Source of the DNA: Paguma larvata
Lineage: Eukaryota; Chordata; Mammalia; Carnivora; Viverridae
Direction of reading: 5' to 3'
NCBI GenBank assembly: GCA_030068075.1
Contig: CM057835.1
Span: forward strand, 21,849,957 to 21,913,956
Length of the DNA stretch: 64,000 nucleotides
Below the pieces are notes generated by a model. That model searched no databases and was not told where the DNA came from. It saw nothing but the letters and a program-made list of their open reading frames with translations. Positions within the stretch are counted from its first letter, which is position 1, and each line of letters begins with the position of its first letter. The translations under genes and the position numbers were made by a program. Shown here one piece after another: positions 23,400-32,883 of the stretch.

Positions 23400-23580
23400 T
23401 CCTGGACTCAAGTCCCATGCCTGCTATTTTCTAGGACTATGAATTAAGGCAGACTGTAACTTGAGTCTGTCACTCCATATGAAAAAGTGGGGAAAATAAT
23501 CTCCTTATTTGGATTGAAAGCAATATGTATGGCGTGGCTAGCACAGAGGTTAGCCCTAGTAATCGCTCAATGCAAGAAGT
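23400..23580 (+). mobile_element. MIR SINE, near full length
   Basis: The full MIR order is visible: 'ctggactcaagtcccatgcctgctattttctaggactatgaattaaggcag', 'acttgagtctgtcactccatatgaaaaagtggggaaaataatctcc', then 'gcgtggctagcacagaggttagccctagtaatcgctcaatgcaag'. These correspond to the tRNA-related head, the core and the 3' end ('gcgctt-agcacagtgcctggcacatagtaagcgctcaataaa'). Confidence 0.75.
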
Positions 23581-24073
23581 TTTTGTTACATACCGAATCA
23601 ACCCACAATCATCACTAATTAGATATATATACTCTAGACTTGCCTGAAGGGAAGGGGCTCCCTGTCCTACCGAAACAGATCAAAAGCAGGAGGACCTTGG
23701 AAGGTGCACGTAGTTTTCAAGATGCAGAGATCTCACAAGAGAATTGACTTATTATTTAAGTTCTGCCAAATTACTCTGTTTCCTAGTTGCAAATTAAACT
23801 CTGAAGGAGTTTTCCTTTATAAGTCACCCATTTTTTACTGAAATCCATACTAAAGTTCACATGGCTATTTACTATGTTACCATATAAGGTATTAGTTTAG
23901 GGTTTCTCAACCAGATCTCATTTGCTATATTGGGTCAGACTTGTCTTTGTTGTCCTTTGTTTTATAAGACATTTAGCAGGATCCCTAGACGCTAGCCACT
24001 ACATCTCAATAGCTTTGGGCTGTCAGGCTTGGGAAATCAAAATATACAGTATCCAGTTAAATTTAAATTTCAG

Positions 24074-24157
24074 ATAAACGATGAGTAATTTCATAACATA
24101 AGTATGTCCCATATGATACTTGGGACATACTTATACTAAAAATTACTCATTGTTTAT
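24074..24157 (+). ncRNA. Hairpin related to the miR-1302 family
   Basis: Arms 24074-24111 and 24121-24157 pair over most of their 37 or so bases: ATAAAC(G)ATGAGTAATTT and TAAGTATGTCCCA on the left meet their complements on the right, with one G:U pair, a short internal mismatch and a 9-nt loop. The 3' arm at 24120-24140 matches the human miR-1302 mature sequence, as I remember it, at all but one of 21 positions (an A where miR-1302 has G, at 24135). The miR-1302 family is known to come from MER53. Whether this copy is transcribed or processed cannot be seen. Confidence 0.45.
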
Positions 24158-24173
24158 TAAAATTTCAAATCTA

Positions 24174-24384
24174 TGGGCACCTGGGTGGCTGAGTCGGTTA
24201 AGCGTCCGACTTCAGCTCAGGTCATGATCTCACGGTTTGTGAGTTCGAGTCCCGCATCAGGCTCTGTGCTGACAGCTAGGAGCCTGAAGCCTGCTTCAGA
24301 TTCTGTGTCTCCTTCTCTCTCTGCTCCTCCCATGCTCATGCTCTGTCTCTCTCAGAAATAAATAAACACTAAAAAAATTTTTGT
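24174..24384 (+). mobile_element. Feline tRNA-derived SINE, inserted in MER53
   Basis: Full-length SINE: GGGCACCTGGGTGGCTGAGT head, GTTCGAGTCCC B-box, GGCTCTGTGCTGACAGCTAG body, CT-rich part and AATAAATAAACACTAAAAA tail. An exact 15-bp target duplication AAAATTTCAAATCTA lies at 24159-24173 and 24385-24399 and is part of MER53 itself. The junction TATT/AAAA is a classic L1 endonuclease site. The 62-codon frame across it is a SINE read-through. Confidence 0.96.
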
Positions 24385-24528
24385 AAAATTTCAAATCTAA
24401 CTGGGCACCCTCTATTTTAGCTAGAAACCTACTGTAGCATCTTCCCTATTGTGACAAACAAAAATAACTCCAGATTTTACCAAATGTCCCATATGGGTGG
24501 GGGACTGTCTTCTAGTTATGAACCACTG

Positions 24529-24910
24529 TAAAAATGGGCTCATCTACAAGCTGAAATGGAACTACAAAGGGACTCTTCAGGTGGGCTAACTGTGTGAAGA
24601 CACATCAGAGACTGAGCTCTCTAACAATACAGGAATCAAGGTAAGACCATGTGTTCTCTGTACACTTAGAGCAGAGAGTACACAATTAACACCTAGGAAA
24701 TGACACGGTTTGTGATAGGTGGGTGTCCGTACTCCTAAATGACCTCTGGCTATTAATAAATATCAGCCTCTCCAAACTATATTGTTAGAGACATTCTTGC
24801 TCAAAGATGATCTAAATGCACAGGGGTTTATATCCCAAACCTCCATCTCCTCTTCCGTGTGGGTCACACAATGAGGAACAAAAGCTGAAAATGCTTGGAA
24901 AACTCATTTC
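24529..24910. other. Single-copy DNA, no gene seen
   Basis: I see nothing recognisable between the MER20 nest and the next SINE. Confidence 0.5.
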
Positions 24911-24923
24911 AAAAAACATAACA

Positions 24924-25131
24924 GGGGTGCCTGAGTGGTTCAGTTGGTTAAGCGGCCGACTTCAGCTCAGGTCATGATCTCACGGTGTGTGAGTTCGAGC
25001 CCCGCGTTGAGCTCTGTGCTGATGGCTCGGAGCCTGGAGCCTGCTTCGGATTCTGTGTCTCCCTTTCTCTCTGCCCTTCCCCTGCTTATAATCTGTCTCT
25101 ATGTCTCTCAAAAAATAAATAAAAACGTTAA
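24924..25131 (+). mobile_element. Feline tRNA-derived SINE, full length
   Basis: The head is GGGGTGCCTGAGTGGTTCAG, with 'gttggttaagcggccgacttcag', B-box GAGTTCGAGCCCC and GATGGCTCGGAGCCTGGAGC body, ending AAAAATAAATAAAAACGTTA. A 13-bp exact target duplication AAAAAACATAACA lies at 24911-24923 and 25132-25144. This copy is close to the young felid consensus. The 115-codon frame (24935-25282) begins in the SINE and runs past it; it is not a gene. Confidence 0.96.
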
Positions 25132-25144
25132 AAAAAACATAACA

Positions 25145-25604
25145 AATAAAAAACAGTCAACCTGTACATATTTCTGTGTGCTTAGGAAGGCTACTGAAAG
25201 TGGCACACAAAATCCTTCAAGGAGAAAAAGCCCAGAGGATACATCTTCCCTTCTTTTTTCCAGTTCACCTGCAGGAAGCTGACAGAATCTTGACAGTCCA
25301 AATGGAAGCTTTACTGAAATACTCTTACCAAAGGGGCAGTTTTCACGCATTCTAAAGGCACTGGAGATAGCTGTGTAAAACAGTATGGATTGCACTGAGA
25401 AAACGAGGGTCCTCGTAAAAGAAAATGCTTCTGTGGTGAGAGTTTAATTTGCAACCAGGAAACAATAATTTGGCAAAACCTAAATAATAAGTCGAAAATC
25501 AATTCTCTTGTCAGATCACTGAATCTTGAGAACTGCATTCCAATAACCTGTTTTATGGATTGTGTCTGCAAAGCAACCAATTGCCAGAAAGATACACAGC
25601 CTAT
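25145..25604. other. Single-copy DNA, no gene seen
   Basis: 95- and 89-codon frames on the minus strand (25108-25395, 25311-25580) have no recognisable domain. I see no repeat. Confidence 0.5.
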
Positions 25605-25850
25605 TTACAGAATTTTAGAGGTGGAAAAGACTTTAGAAACCCTCTTTTCCAATGACCACTTCTAACACACGAAAAGTTCCTTTCTCCAGATGCCTCGACT
25701 AGCCAAAAAGAAATTAAAAATAATAAAAAATAAAAACGACAACGACAACGAAAACAGAGAACTCAAGTCAAACGACTCATCCATGGTCATGGAGCAAGTT
25801 GGTGACAGAAGACGTTGGTGCCTCCAACGGCCCCCTGCTTTAGTCCACAG
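25605..25850. mobile_element. Ancient interspersed repeat with an A-rich insert
   Basis: 'cagaattttagaggtggaaaagactttagaaaccctcttttccaatgacc' and 'aactcaagtcaaacgactcatccatggtcatggagcaagttggtgacag' fit an old mammalian repeat ('agaattttagagctggaagggaccttagagatcatc ... aagtgacttgcccaaggtcacacagctagttggtggcag'). Between them an A-rich patch (25707-25756) with ACGACAACGACAACG interrupts it. A 124-codon frame (25690-26064) crosses the patch and is taken as chance. Confidence 0.45.
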
Positions 25851-27589
25851 ATGTGGATATTATTACAGGTTGCCGAGCCCAGCAATGAGTGGAGATGCAG
25901 CACAGGAAGACCTCGGCACAATGCCAGGGACAACCTCTACCACAGAAGCTCACCACAATGGAAGTGGCACCCCGCAGTGTGTGCATCACAGTGAATCAAA
26001 GCCAAATGCTCCCGAAAAATATCCACCAGGCTGTCAAGGATCTGCTCTGGGCTGCAGAACATGATCAGTACTGGAGAGTAAATTCAGGCACTTTTTTTTT
26101 AAAGCCTAGATATCAATTGAATTTTTATAAACACATACTACTTTGACATATAAAGCAAAATGGAAATGTTCTTTTGGATTCACCTGCTAGGATCTACTCC
26201 TATAGAATGTTTGAGGGAGGTAGGTATGCAAGGGGCCTCAAAGAATGAGGCCAGGACAAAAAGGTTCTGACTTCCCCTACCTTGGAGAGATCTTAATGGA
26301 GCTTTTCTCCTTGGTGTTCCTGCTGCTGGGGATGGTTGTGTCCAAACACAAAGCAAGACTTTTTGCAAAAAGAGACTCCAGTAACTTTAACATATGTGCA
26401 GACACACCATTTGGGAGCACAGAAGAGGCTGGGAAGAAACATAATATTTCAAAACCCTACATTCCCCAAACTTTTCTACTTTCCTTTGCACAGTATCATT
26501 CATCCTATGTCTGATATTCACTTTGTCATTGGCATCTACACAACTTCAAGAAGTCTTATCATAGAAACCAGGCTGTTTGTAGACAGGGTCATGTCTACTA
26601 TAAAACACAAAGAATCATTTAGTACATTAGGCAGGAAGCAAAGAACATCAGTGTAGTTCATAGTTTAAGAATTTCCTTTCTGTATATCTATTTCAGCTGA
26701 AATGGCCATGACAAATATGGAAAAGATCATTTCAGCTGAATTTGATGTAATTTTCTAATGGTGAAATAAACGTCATACTTCTGAACCTAGTTCATGCTGT
26801 GCTTCATTCTGGTTTTTAAATTGAAATAAATGACTGGACTGGCTTTTAATTTGCTACAACTTAGGGCATCAAAAACCAGAGCCACTCCCAAAATGGTGTT
26901 TGTGACAGGTCCTTCATCAGAGTGAATTTCAATGGGGATACTGGGCTTACAGTGAAAGGTGGTTTTGCCCTGTGGTGCACGTTGTACACTGTGCAAAACT
27001 ATGTGTGCATTTTTGATATATCAGAAACTGCACATGAAAAAAAAAGAAAAAAAATTGGTCACAGGGAATTTGATTCCCAATAATTTCCTTCCATAATTTC
27101 TAAAACCAAGAGCTGCTTCTCCTGCTCAGTTCTGCTTGGCTGCTTTTCCCTCTGCCTAAACCATCTCAACCAAGATCTCCCAACACATATTTCCAGAAAT
27201 AATGTATACGCTTTGGGGTTTGAAAACTCAAGGCTCTTCGAACTAATTAGCTTGGTTAATTAATATATCACTCCATTTCTTTCAAAACTTATTATGCTCA
27301 CAAAAGGCCTGTTGGCCCAACAGAAGAGGAATGGAAATAAATGGCTAGGGAAATATTACTCAAGAAAAAACATAATTTACTGATTGAAAAACCAATATGA
27401 GGATTACCCAAATGCCCTAATGACTTTCTATCACAGGGTCCAAATTTAAAATCATTTTTAAAGGGAAAAATGAAAGCTATGTCTCTGTTAAGGTCTTAGC
27501 ACTAGAAATGAACACAGATCTTGCAAATATGAGAAACACCCTAAAACTGTCACTACTGTTTGGTAATCTGTCACATGGGAAGTCAGCTG
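25851..27589. other. Single-copy DNA, no gene seen
   Basis: Frames up to 106 codons overlap each other on the plus strand (26245-26514, 26336-26656) in different frames, which argues against any being real. No repeat is recognised apart from short A-runs near 27036. Confidence 0.5.
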
Positions 27590-27785
27590 AGACAAAGGTC
27601 CAAGCAGACTCAGGGTTGGATGTACTTCCGCCACCTGAGAAAGTTACTTGAGTCCCCAATGTGTCTGCTTTTCATCTGTGAAATGGGAAAAGGTTGGCTA
27701 ATATATTTTTTTTTTTTATGTTGGCTAATATCGAGTTCTTACCACATGCCAGGCACCTACAGACAATCTCAAGTTTTGTGGTAAG
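27590..27785 (+). mobile_element. MIR SINE
   Basis: 'caagcagactcagggttggatgtacttccgccacctgagaaagttacttgagtccccaatgtgtctgcttttcatctgtgaaatgggaaa' follows the MIR consensus. A T-run interrupts it, and 'ggctaatatcgagttcttaccacatgccaggcacctacagac' may belong to an adjacent antisense old repeat. Confidence 0.65.
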
Positions 27786-27978
27786 AATTAAAAAAGAATG
27801 TAGGTTTTCATAGTATGTGGGTTGGGGGGTAGGTATACATATCTATATAAATATGTATTTCTGTATGTATGTATGTTTATATTGGGTTGTGAATAGTTAT
27901 CATAGCAGTAATAATGTATGAATAGATAATCTGAAAAGAGGAAAAATACATTTGGAAACTAAACCAACCACCACAGAA
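27786..27978. other. Low-complexity AT-rich spacer
   Basis: ATAC/TATG-type simple sequence (near 27835-27875) and single-copy DNA; no gene. Confidence 0.5.
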
Positions 27979-28208
27979 TCTTATTTATTTATTTATTTAA
28001 AATCTATTTTTTTCATGTTTTTTATTTTTGAGAAAACCCACATGTGAGCAGGGGAGGGGCAGGGAAAGGGAGAGAGAGAATCCCAAGCAGGTTCTGTGCT
28101 GTCAGCGTAGAGCCCAATGTACCCCTCAGACCCGTGAACCAAGAGACGATGACTTGGGCCAAAATCAAGAATCAGACACTTAACCGACTGAGCCACCCAG
28201 GCTTCCCA
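27979..28208 (-). mobile_element. Feline tRNA-derived SINE, reverse strand, older variant
   Basis: On the plus strand it starts with (TTTA)n, then TTTTTGAGAAAACCCACATG, GGCAGGGAAAGGGAGAGAGA, CCAAGCAGGTTCTGTGCTGT, CTTAACCGACTGAGCCACCC and ends CAGGCTTCCCA. The 5' region carries the 'aaatcaagaatcagacac' type seen in older carnivore SINEs. The target duplication is only imperfect (CAGAATCTT at the left, CAGAACCATCTT at the right), which also suggests age. Confidence 0.88.
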
Positions 28209-28331
28209 GAACCATCTTTAAATATAAAAAATATTACGGATGACTAGTATTACTTGGAAGAAAAAGATATTGCCTTTAGACTCTAGTTTCTGAATTTAAG
28301 GAATTTACAGCCCTGAAAAAAATTACTATCG

Positions 28332-28378
28332 TCCCCCTCCCCCTCCCTCTCCTCCTCCCCCTCCTCCTCCCCCTCCTC
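28332..28378. repeat. C-rich polypyrimidine tract (possible G-quadruplex strand)
   Basis: A 47-bp run contains only C and T apart from its edge, made of CCCCCT and CTCCTC units. The reverse strand has five runs of three or more G separated mostly by single A residues. Such mirror-like tracts can form triplex or quadruplex structures; nothing here shows they do. Confidence 0.9.
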
Positions 28379-28562
28379 AGGGGCTATCTAGACTTACTCC
28401 ATCCTCTGGGTATTTGTAAACCAAGAAACTATTTTCCTGGGATTGAGGCTCCTCAGAAGATGAGAATGAACTAGCCGATCTACATGGGCACAATTTCAAA
28501 AAGAAGACTTGCTGGTTATTTAATGGAATGTCTCTACTCTCTTGGGACAAAAAAAAAAATAA

Positions 28563-28590
28563 AACAAACAAACAAACAAACAAACAAAAA
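28563..28590. repeat. (CAAA)n microsatellite after an A-run
   Basis: An A10 run leads to AATAAAA and then about six CAAA units. It may be the decayed tail of a lost retroelement. Confidence 0.85.
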
Positions 28591-28875
28591 ACAGAGGGCC
28601 AAGTCAAGTGCATTCTCCTTTGCCTCTGTATATGGTTTTTCAGGGAAATTTAAGCAATGGTTCTGAATCATTTACATTTAATTTTCCTTTGCTCTGCACA
28701 CTATTTGTCATCCTAGAAGGCATGTGAACTTCTATAAAAACCCTCTGGTTCTCAAGAACTGTGTAAGCTTCGGTTGTGTGTTTTATCACTGTGTTGTGAG
28801 CTGATCCACACACTTATTATTGAGGAACCCACTGATCAAGTTAGTTCTTCATGTTATTGTAAACAGTGATAAAGA

Positions 28876-28941
28876 TTATATATATATATATATACATATA
28901 TATATTTGCTGATAAAGATATATATATAAATATATACATAT
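28876..28941. repeat. (AT)n / TATACATA low-complexity tract
   Basis: Two AT-repeat blocks are separated by TTTGCTGATAAAGAT. The sequence ATAAAGATATATAT occurs in both, so the tract looks like a short local duplication. Confidence 0.85.
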
Positions 28942-29206
28942 TTTTTCTACTATTGCTTATTTATATTAGAAGGAAAATGGACTCCTTTCTCTTAGGAATG
29001 TAAAAAGTTTTAGTCAAATGTTAGTGCAGTAATTTTAAAGTCAGAGGAGACTACCCGAACACATCCTTTTAGTCTTATTTTACAATTATCTTGCATTTCT
29101 GCTATTTTTCCTAATGGACTTGGGTGAATCAATTTCTGAATCAAGCACACAGAGGTAGGCAGGGGAAATAGTAAGTAGACTTGGTGACTTTACAAACAGG
29201 GCTACA

Positions 29207-29403
29207 GGGGCGCCTGGGTGGCTCAGTTGGTTAGGCATCCAACTTCGGTTCAGGTCATGATCTCGTGGTTCCTAGGTTCAAGTCCCGCATCAGGCTGTCA
29301 GCTGTCAGCACGAAGACTACTTTGGATCCTTGGCCCCCCTCTCTCTCTGTCCCTCCCCTGCTTGTGCTCTCTCTAAAATAAAAAAATAAGAATAAAATAA
29401 TAT
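29207..29403 (+). mobile_element. Feline tRNA-derived SINE, full length, diverged
   Basis: The head GGGGCGCCTGGGTGGCTCAG is intact. The body is partly rearranged ('caggctgtcagctgtcagcacgaagactactttggatcc'), followed by a CT tract and an A-rich tail. The flanks share only GCTACAG versus ACTACAG, so the target duplication is weak. Confidence 0.92.
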
Positions 29404-30002
29404 AAGACTACAGTGTAGTCCCTCCTGAACACTCCACTCCTTCTCCACAGTCCCCAGGACCCTCCCTCTTCCCCCATGCCCAGTAACCTTAAGAAAACTT
29501 TATGACCCTTATTCAGGCGATGGCTCTTTTGTAACTTTGAACTACCCTGGGAGAACTAGTCAACTTTTCCTTCGCTCTGCCAAGAATGCTCTCCACAGGA
29601 ATATGACCAGGTCATCACATTTGACATCCCCTTACTAGTGACAGTGGTTTCACAAAGTATTACAAACTTAAATTATGGATGAGGTGAAGGAAAAGTTTTG
29701 ATTGGCAGAAGAAGCTTCAGCAAAGACATACCAGAATTCCAACCTCCCCTCCAAAATAAAGTTCCATGTCCACTGTAGCTCCTTAGTGAACAAACGTTTG
29801 TGATGATCGTGGAGATGATAGGCATTGATCACTCAATTCTAGTCCAGTCACCCCTGTGCTCCCTTGTCTGCCTAGTGTCTGGTTGGAATGAAGAGGTTTA
29901 AAAACAAGTATACTATGCAGTTTCTAGTCATAAGAAATGTGCATCTGAGATGACAGATAGGAAATAACTAGAACAATAATAATACTTTACGATATTAATA
30001 GA
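29404..30002. other. Single-copy DNA, no gene seen
   Basis: I see nothing recognisable between the two SINEs. Confidence 0.5.
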
Positions 30003-30206
30003 GGAACCTGGGTGGCTCGATCAGTTGAGTGTCCAACTCTCGATTTCAGCTTAGGTCATGATCTCAGGATTCATGAGTACGAGCCCCACATCAGGCTTGT
30101 GCTGGTAATAGTACGAAGTTTGCTTGGGATTCTCTCTCCCTCTCTTTCTGCCCTTGCTGTGTGCTCTCTGTCTCTCTCTCTCTCTCAAAAATAAATAAAT
30201 AAATTT
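30003..30206 (+). mobile_element. Feline tRNA-derived SINE, diverged
   Basis: It begins GGAACCTGGGTGGCTCGATC and keeps the body order, but has 'ctctcgatttcagcttaggtcatgatctcagg' and a short 'aatagtacgaagtttgcttggg' in place of the usual repeated GAGCCTG. The (CT)n and AATAAATAAATAAA tail follow. I see no convincing target duplication. It is likely an older copy. Confidence 0.9.
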
Positions 30207-30299
30207 TATTTTTTAAATTTCTTTTAAATTTTAAAATTTTATTTTTAAATAGGATTTTCCTAGATACATGTGGAAGAATAAGTTAATGTCATATCATGT
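30207..30299. repeat. AT-rich low-complexity extension of the SINE tail
   Basis: Runs of TTTTAAATTT and AAATTTTATTTT continue beyond the SINE tail. This may be tail decay. Confidence 0.5.
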
Positions 30300-31208
30300 T
30301 AAAAGAAAAACCAAGAGAAAAATGAACTGGAATGGAAAATTCTACAGTAAATGTATAGAACTCTGGAGACTGCATGAGACGGAGTAAAATTAGGGAACAG
30401 TAGGCAATGAGTTTTGAAATTTTCTTCTATATCATACATCAAAATGAACTCCAAATTTAAGAGAAAAATATGAAAAATACTAATAACAATATGAAACATA
30501 CACAAACAGGAAAATGAAGGAGATTTTAGAGGAGGAAAAAAAACACCTTTGAATGAAGTAATATTTTCTAAGTATAAAATTAGTGAAAGAAATCATAAAG
30601 AAATGGATCTTTACTTCATACCCCCAGGATATAAAAATGGCATAAATAAAAATAAAAGAATAGCCAGAAAAAGTGAGAAATCGATTTGACATCAATATGG
30701 CAAAGATAATAGCTTTAATGTATAAATATAAACACTATACAATAAGCATAATAAAATTCAATGAGATAAATAAGAAATAAATAGAAAAAGGTCAGCAAAG
30801 TACATAACAGGTAATTCACAGAAGTAGTTTAACATAGGAAAAAGTATAATAAATATGAAAACATTATTTCTCTAATAATAAAAGACATGCCGTTCAAAAC
30901 ACGATAGCATTTCTCGCCAGATTATTTCAGATCCTACTACTAATGGACAGGATTTGATGAGATGGGCGTTCCTATGAACTTAGAGTAAGGGGACAATGAG
31001 TATATTTCTGGAGAACCAGTCACTGATACTTATCATGAGCTTTTAATATGTTCATCATATCAGCTCGAGAATTTTTTTCTGGGGCGCCTGGGTGGCTCAG
31101 TTGGTTAAGCGGCCGACTTCAGCTCAGGTCATGATCTCGTGGTTCATAAGTTTGAGCCCCGCGTTGGGCTCTGTGCTGACAGCTCAGAGCCTGGAGCCTT
31201 CTTCAGAT

Positions 31209-31244
<36 letters not shown>

Positions 31245-31560
31245 CCTCCCCCGCTCATGCTGTCTCTCTCAAAGATAAATAAACATTTAAAAAATTAATT
31301 TATTTTTTTCCTTTGGGGATCTATTCTAAGGGATGAATCAGGTGTGAAAAAGGATGGGCACAAAGATGTTCATCACAGTATTGTGTTTAGCAGTGAAAAC
31401 CTTGGAGCAAATGTGCAAAATTAGAAAACAATTACAGAAATCATGACACCTCCTTACAATAGCATTTTATGGAAAAATCTAAATTCTATTTGTGGAGAAG
31501 TTTTAAAACATGAGGGTATTATTTTGACATAATGATGAGTGATAAATATTATAAGAGTGA
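30300..31560 (+). mobile_element. Ancient L1-type LINE, interrupted by a SINE
   Basis: The A-rich plus strand has the texture and phrases of an old L1 3' region: 'aatgaactccaaatttaagagaaaaatatgaaaaatact', 'ttctaagtataaaattagtgaaagaaatcataaagaaatgg', and after the SINE, 'gggcacaaagatgttcatcacagtattgtgtttagcagtgaaaa' with 'ggcgttcctatgaacttagagtaa'. These parallel L1M/HAL1 reverse-transcriptase C-terminus and 3' UTR. It is so decayed that no intact frame remains. The span is approximate and the family uncertain. Confidence 0.6.
31081..31301 (+). mobile_element. Feline tRNA-derived SINE, inserted in old L1
   Basis: The head GGGGCGCCTGGGTGGCTCAG is perfect to the felid type, followed by 'ttggttaagcggccgacttcag', GGGCTCTGTGCTGACAGCTC and a CT repeat of about 17 units (near 31206-31241). 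The tail is AAAGATAAATAAACATTTAA. The flanks share ATTTTTTTC (31071-31079; 31302-31310). The A- and T-rich target makes the duplication less telling. The 68-codon frame across it is SINE read-through. Confidence 0.94.
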
Positions 31561-32180
31561 AGAATAAAGGCTTAGAAGTCCAAGTGTCTGATTTTCAACT
31601 CTGGATTTGCCTCCTACACAGGTACCTAAATACTACATGTTATATAAAAACAGAATCTGGTATCTGTTTCCCATTCAATTTACTCTGTCTCTTGTGTTCC
31701 CCATGCTCGTTAAAGTCACCATCAATTTGCCTACAGACCCAGGACAGAGCCCTGGATGTCGTCCTCAATTTTTTAATTTCTATCATCTCCCAGGTCACAT
31801 TGGTCATTGTTGGCTATCTCCAAAATATCCTTCTAATTTGTCACCATTATGATTCCAACGCCAGCATGTTGGTTCACCTCCAAGAAGTTTCTAACCTAAA
31901 TACTGGAAATAGTCCTCAAACTGTCTCTCCGAGTCCAGTTTTATCTCAGTAAAATCTGTCCTATAAATTTTACCAGAATGTTCTCTCTAGAATGGAAATC
32001 TAATGATGGCACTTTCCTGCTTAAGGCACTGTAAAGGTTCTCTGTCACTTGTAAGAAGAAGTTAAAAATGTACAAGTTTGGTAAATAATATTTTTTATGT
32101 TTTGGCTCATACCTACCATTTCAGCCTCATCTCTTCAAAGCCAATATGTTTTTCTCCTATTTTCTATGATGTGTATGAAC
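31561..32180 (+). mobile_element. L2-type LINE fragment(s)
   Basis: 'aatctaatgatggcactttcctgcttaaggcactgtaaaggttctctgtcacttgtaagaagaagttaaa' parallels the L2 3' region ('aatctgatcacgtcactcccctgcttaaaacccttcagtggctcccc-ttgccctcaggataaagtccaaa'). Earlier text from 31690 ('tcatctcccaggtcacattgg ... ccaacgccagc') may be the same element. Frames of 137 and 81 codons at 31539-31952 and 31607-31852 overlap in different frames and are not genes. Confidence 0.6.
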
Positions 32181-32882
32181 CATTTATGTCATTAATTTAT
32201 TACTTTAAGAGGAAAAAAGAAATTTACCTCCTTTACTAGGCCTCCCTACCCTCCTCACAGAAAGTGTTAAAAACTCCAGCAGCCTTTTCTCCTAGTTTTT
32301 TTTTTTTTTTTTAATAGTACACCATGGTCCATTAGAGGGTTACAAAATCTATTTATTTACTGCATACATTTTAAATATAAACACAATAGAAAGCAGAAAA
32401 TATAATTTACTACATGTAGTTATGGTCGATATTGCCCCTTTTTTAGCTTTGTTTCAATGATATGTGGGCCTCAGCTAAAAACAAAAAAATTTGAAAGTCA
32501 CTGCTCTGAATCCCTTCATCTTTTGGAAATAATTTTATTATAGCATATAGATCATTGTGTTTAGCTATTTACCTTTTTCATCTACTGACTTGTGTGGCCT
32601 GAGAGACTATAAAAGTAAAAAAAAATATATTTCCTGCTCATTTCAGTATATTTTAACACGAATATGACTGAAAACATACTTAACACAGAGTACCACCCAA
32701 TGTGTGTTAGAGGACAGTGTGCACGCAGGCAGCAGAGTTTTGTGATTTTGGCTAGACACTGAGTTGATCTTAGGCCCTCATCCAAAGGCATGTGGTTCCA
32801 TAAGGGTCTAAAAGACAACATTATCTATTTCTTAAACACTGATCCCAGAATATGGACTGGAGAGACAGGTTTATGCCTAGAC
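32181..32882. other. Single-copy DNA, no gene seen
   Basis: There is a T14-T16 run near 32298-32313. A 79-codon minus-strand frame (32582-32821) has no domain. No repeat is named. Confidence 0.5.
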
Positions 32883-32883
32883 T

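Larger units (their letters stand above)
24020..24437. mobile_element. MER53 palindromic DNA transposon, split by a SINE
   Basis: MER53 is a short, nearly palindromic hAT-like element. Its left part here (24020-24173) starts TGTCAGGCTTGGGAAATCAA, then ACAGTATCCAGTTAAATTTA, and enters a long hairpin (24074-24157). The right part (24385-24437, starting with the SINE's target copy) has ATTTCAAATCTAACTGGGCACC and CTCTATTTTAGCTAGAAACC. Known relatives end AACTGGGCATCCTGTATTTT. It sits inside MER20 and is itself split by a SINE. It encodes nothing. Confidence 0.82.
23899..24528 (-). mobile_element. MER20 (hAT-Charlie), split by insertions
   Basis: On the minus strand this is MER20, about 219 bp long before insertion. 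The left part 23899-24019 runs AGGGTTTCTCAACCAGATCTC ... CTTTGTTGTCCTTTGTTTTA, ACATTTAGCAGGATCCCTAG, to CTACATCTCAATAGC. The right part 24438-24528 resumes at TTGTGACAAACAAAAATAAC, continues with CCAGATTTTACCAAATGTCCC and closes with GTTATGAACCACTG. The two parts abut correctly on the consensus once the central insert (24020-24437) is removed. It is a dead fossil. The right break is approximate. Confidence 0.85.
28209..29196. other. Single-copy DNA with several simple repeats
   Basis: No gene is visible; 60- and 78-codon frames overlap on opposite strands at the CAAA repeat. Simple repeats are listed separately. Confidence 0.5.

Noticed and set aside
24935..25282. 115-codon frame, and similar Ser-rich frames at 13345, 14486, 24173, 30012, 31092, 43655, 49226 and 58403
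   Set aside because: All share the peptide pattern 'RPTSAQVMIS...SSPAS(G)SVL...ARSLEPASDSVSPSLSAPP', which is the feline SINE translated in one frame, not a protein family.
25690..26064. 124-codon Lys/Asn-rich frame
   Set aside because: Its start is an A-rich patch inserted in an old repeat. The Lys/Asn/Asp run is translated simple sequence, and an overlapping frame exists at 25889-26146.
31539..31952. 137-codon open frame as a gene
   Set aside because: It lies in L2-like text and overlaps another frame (31607-31852) in a different register. No known domain.
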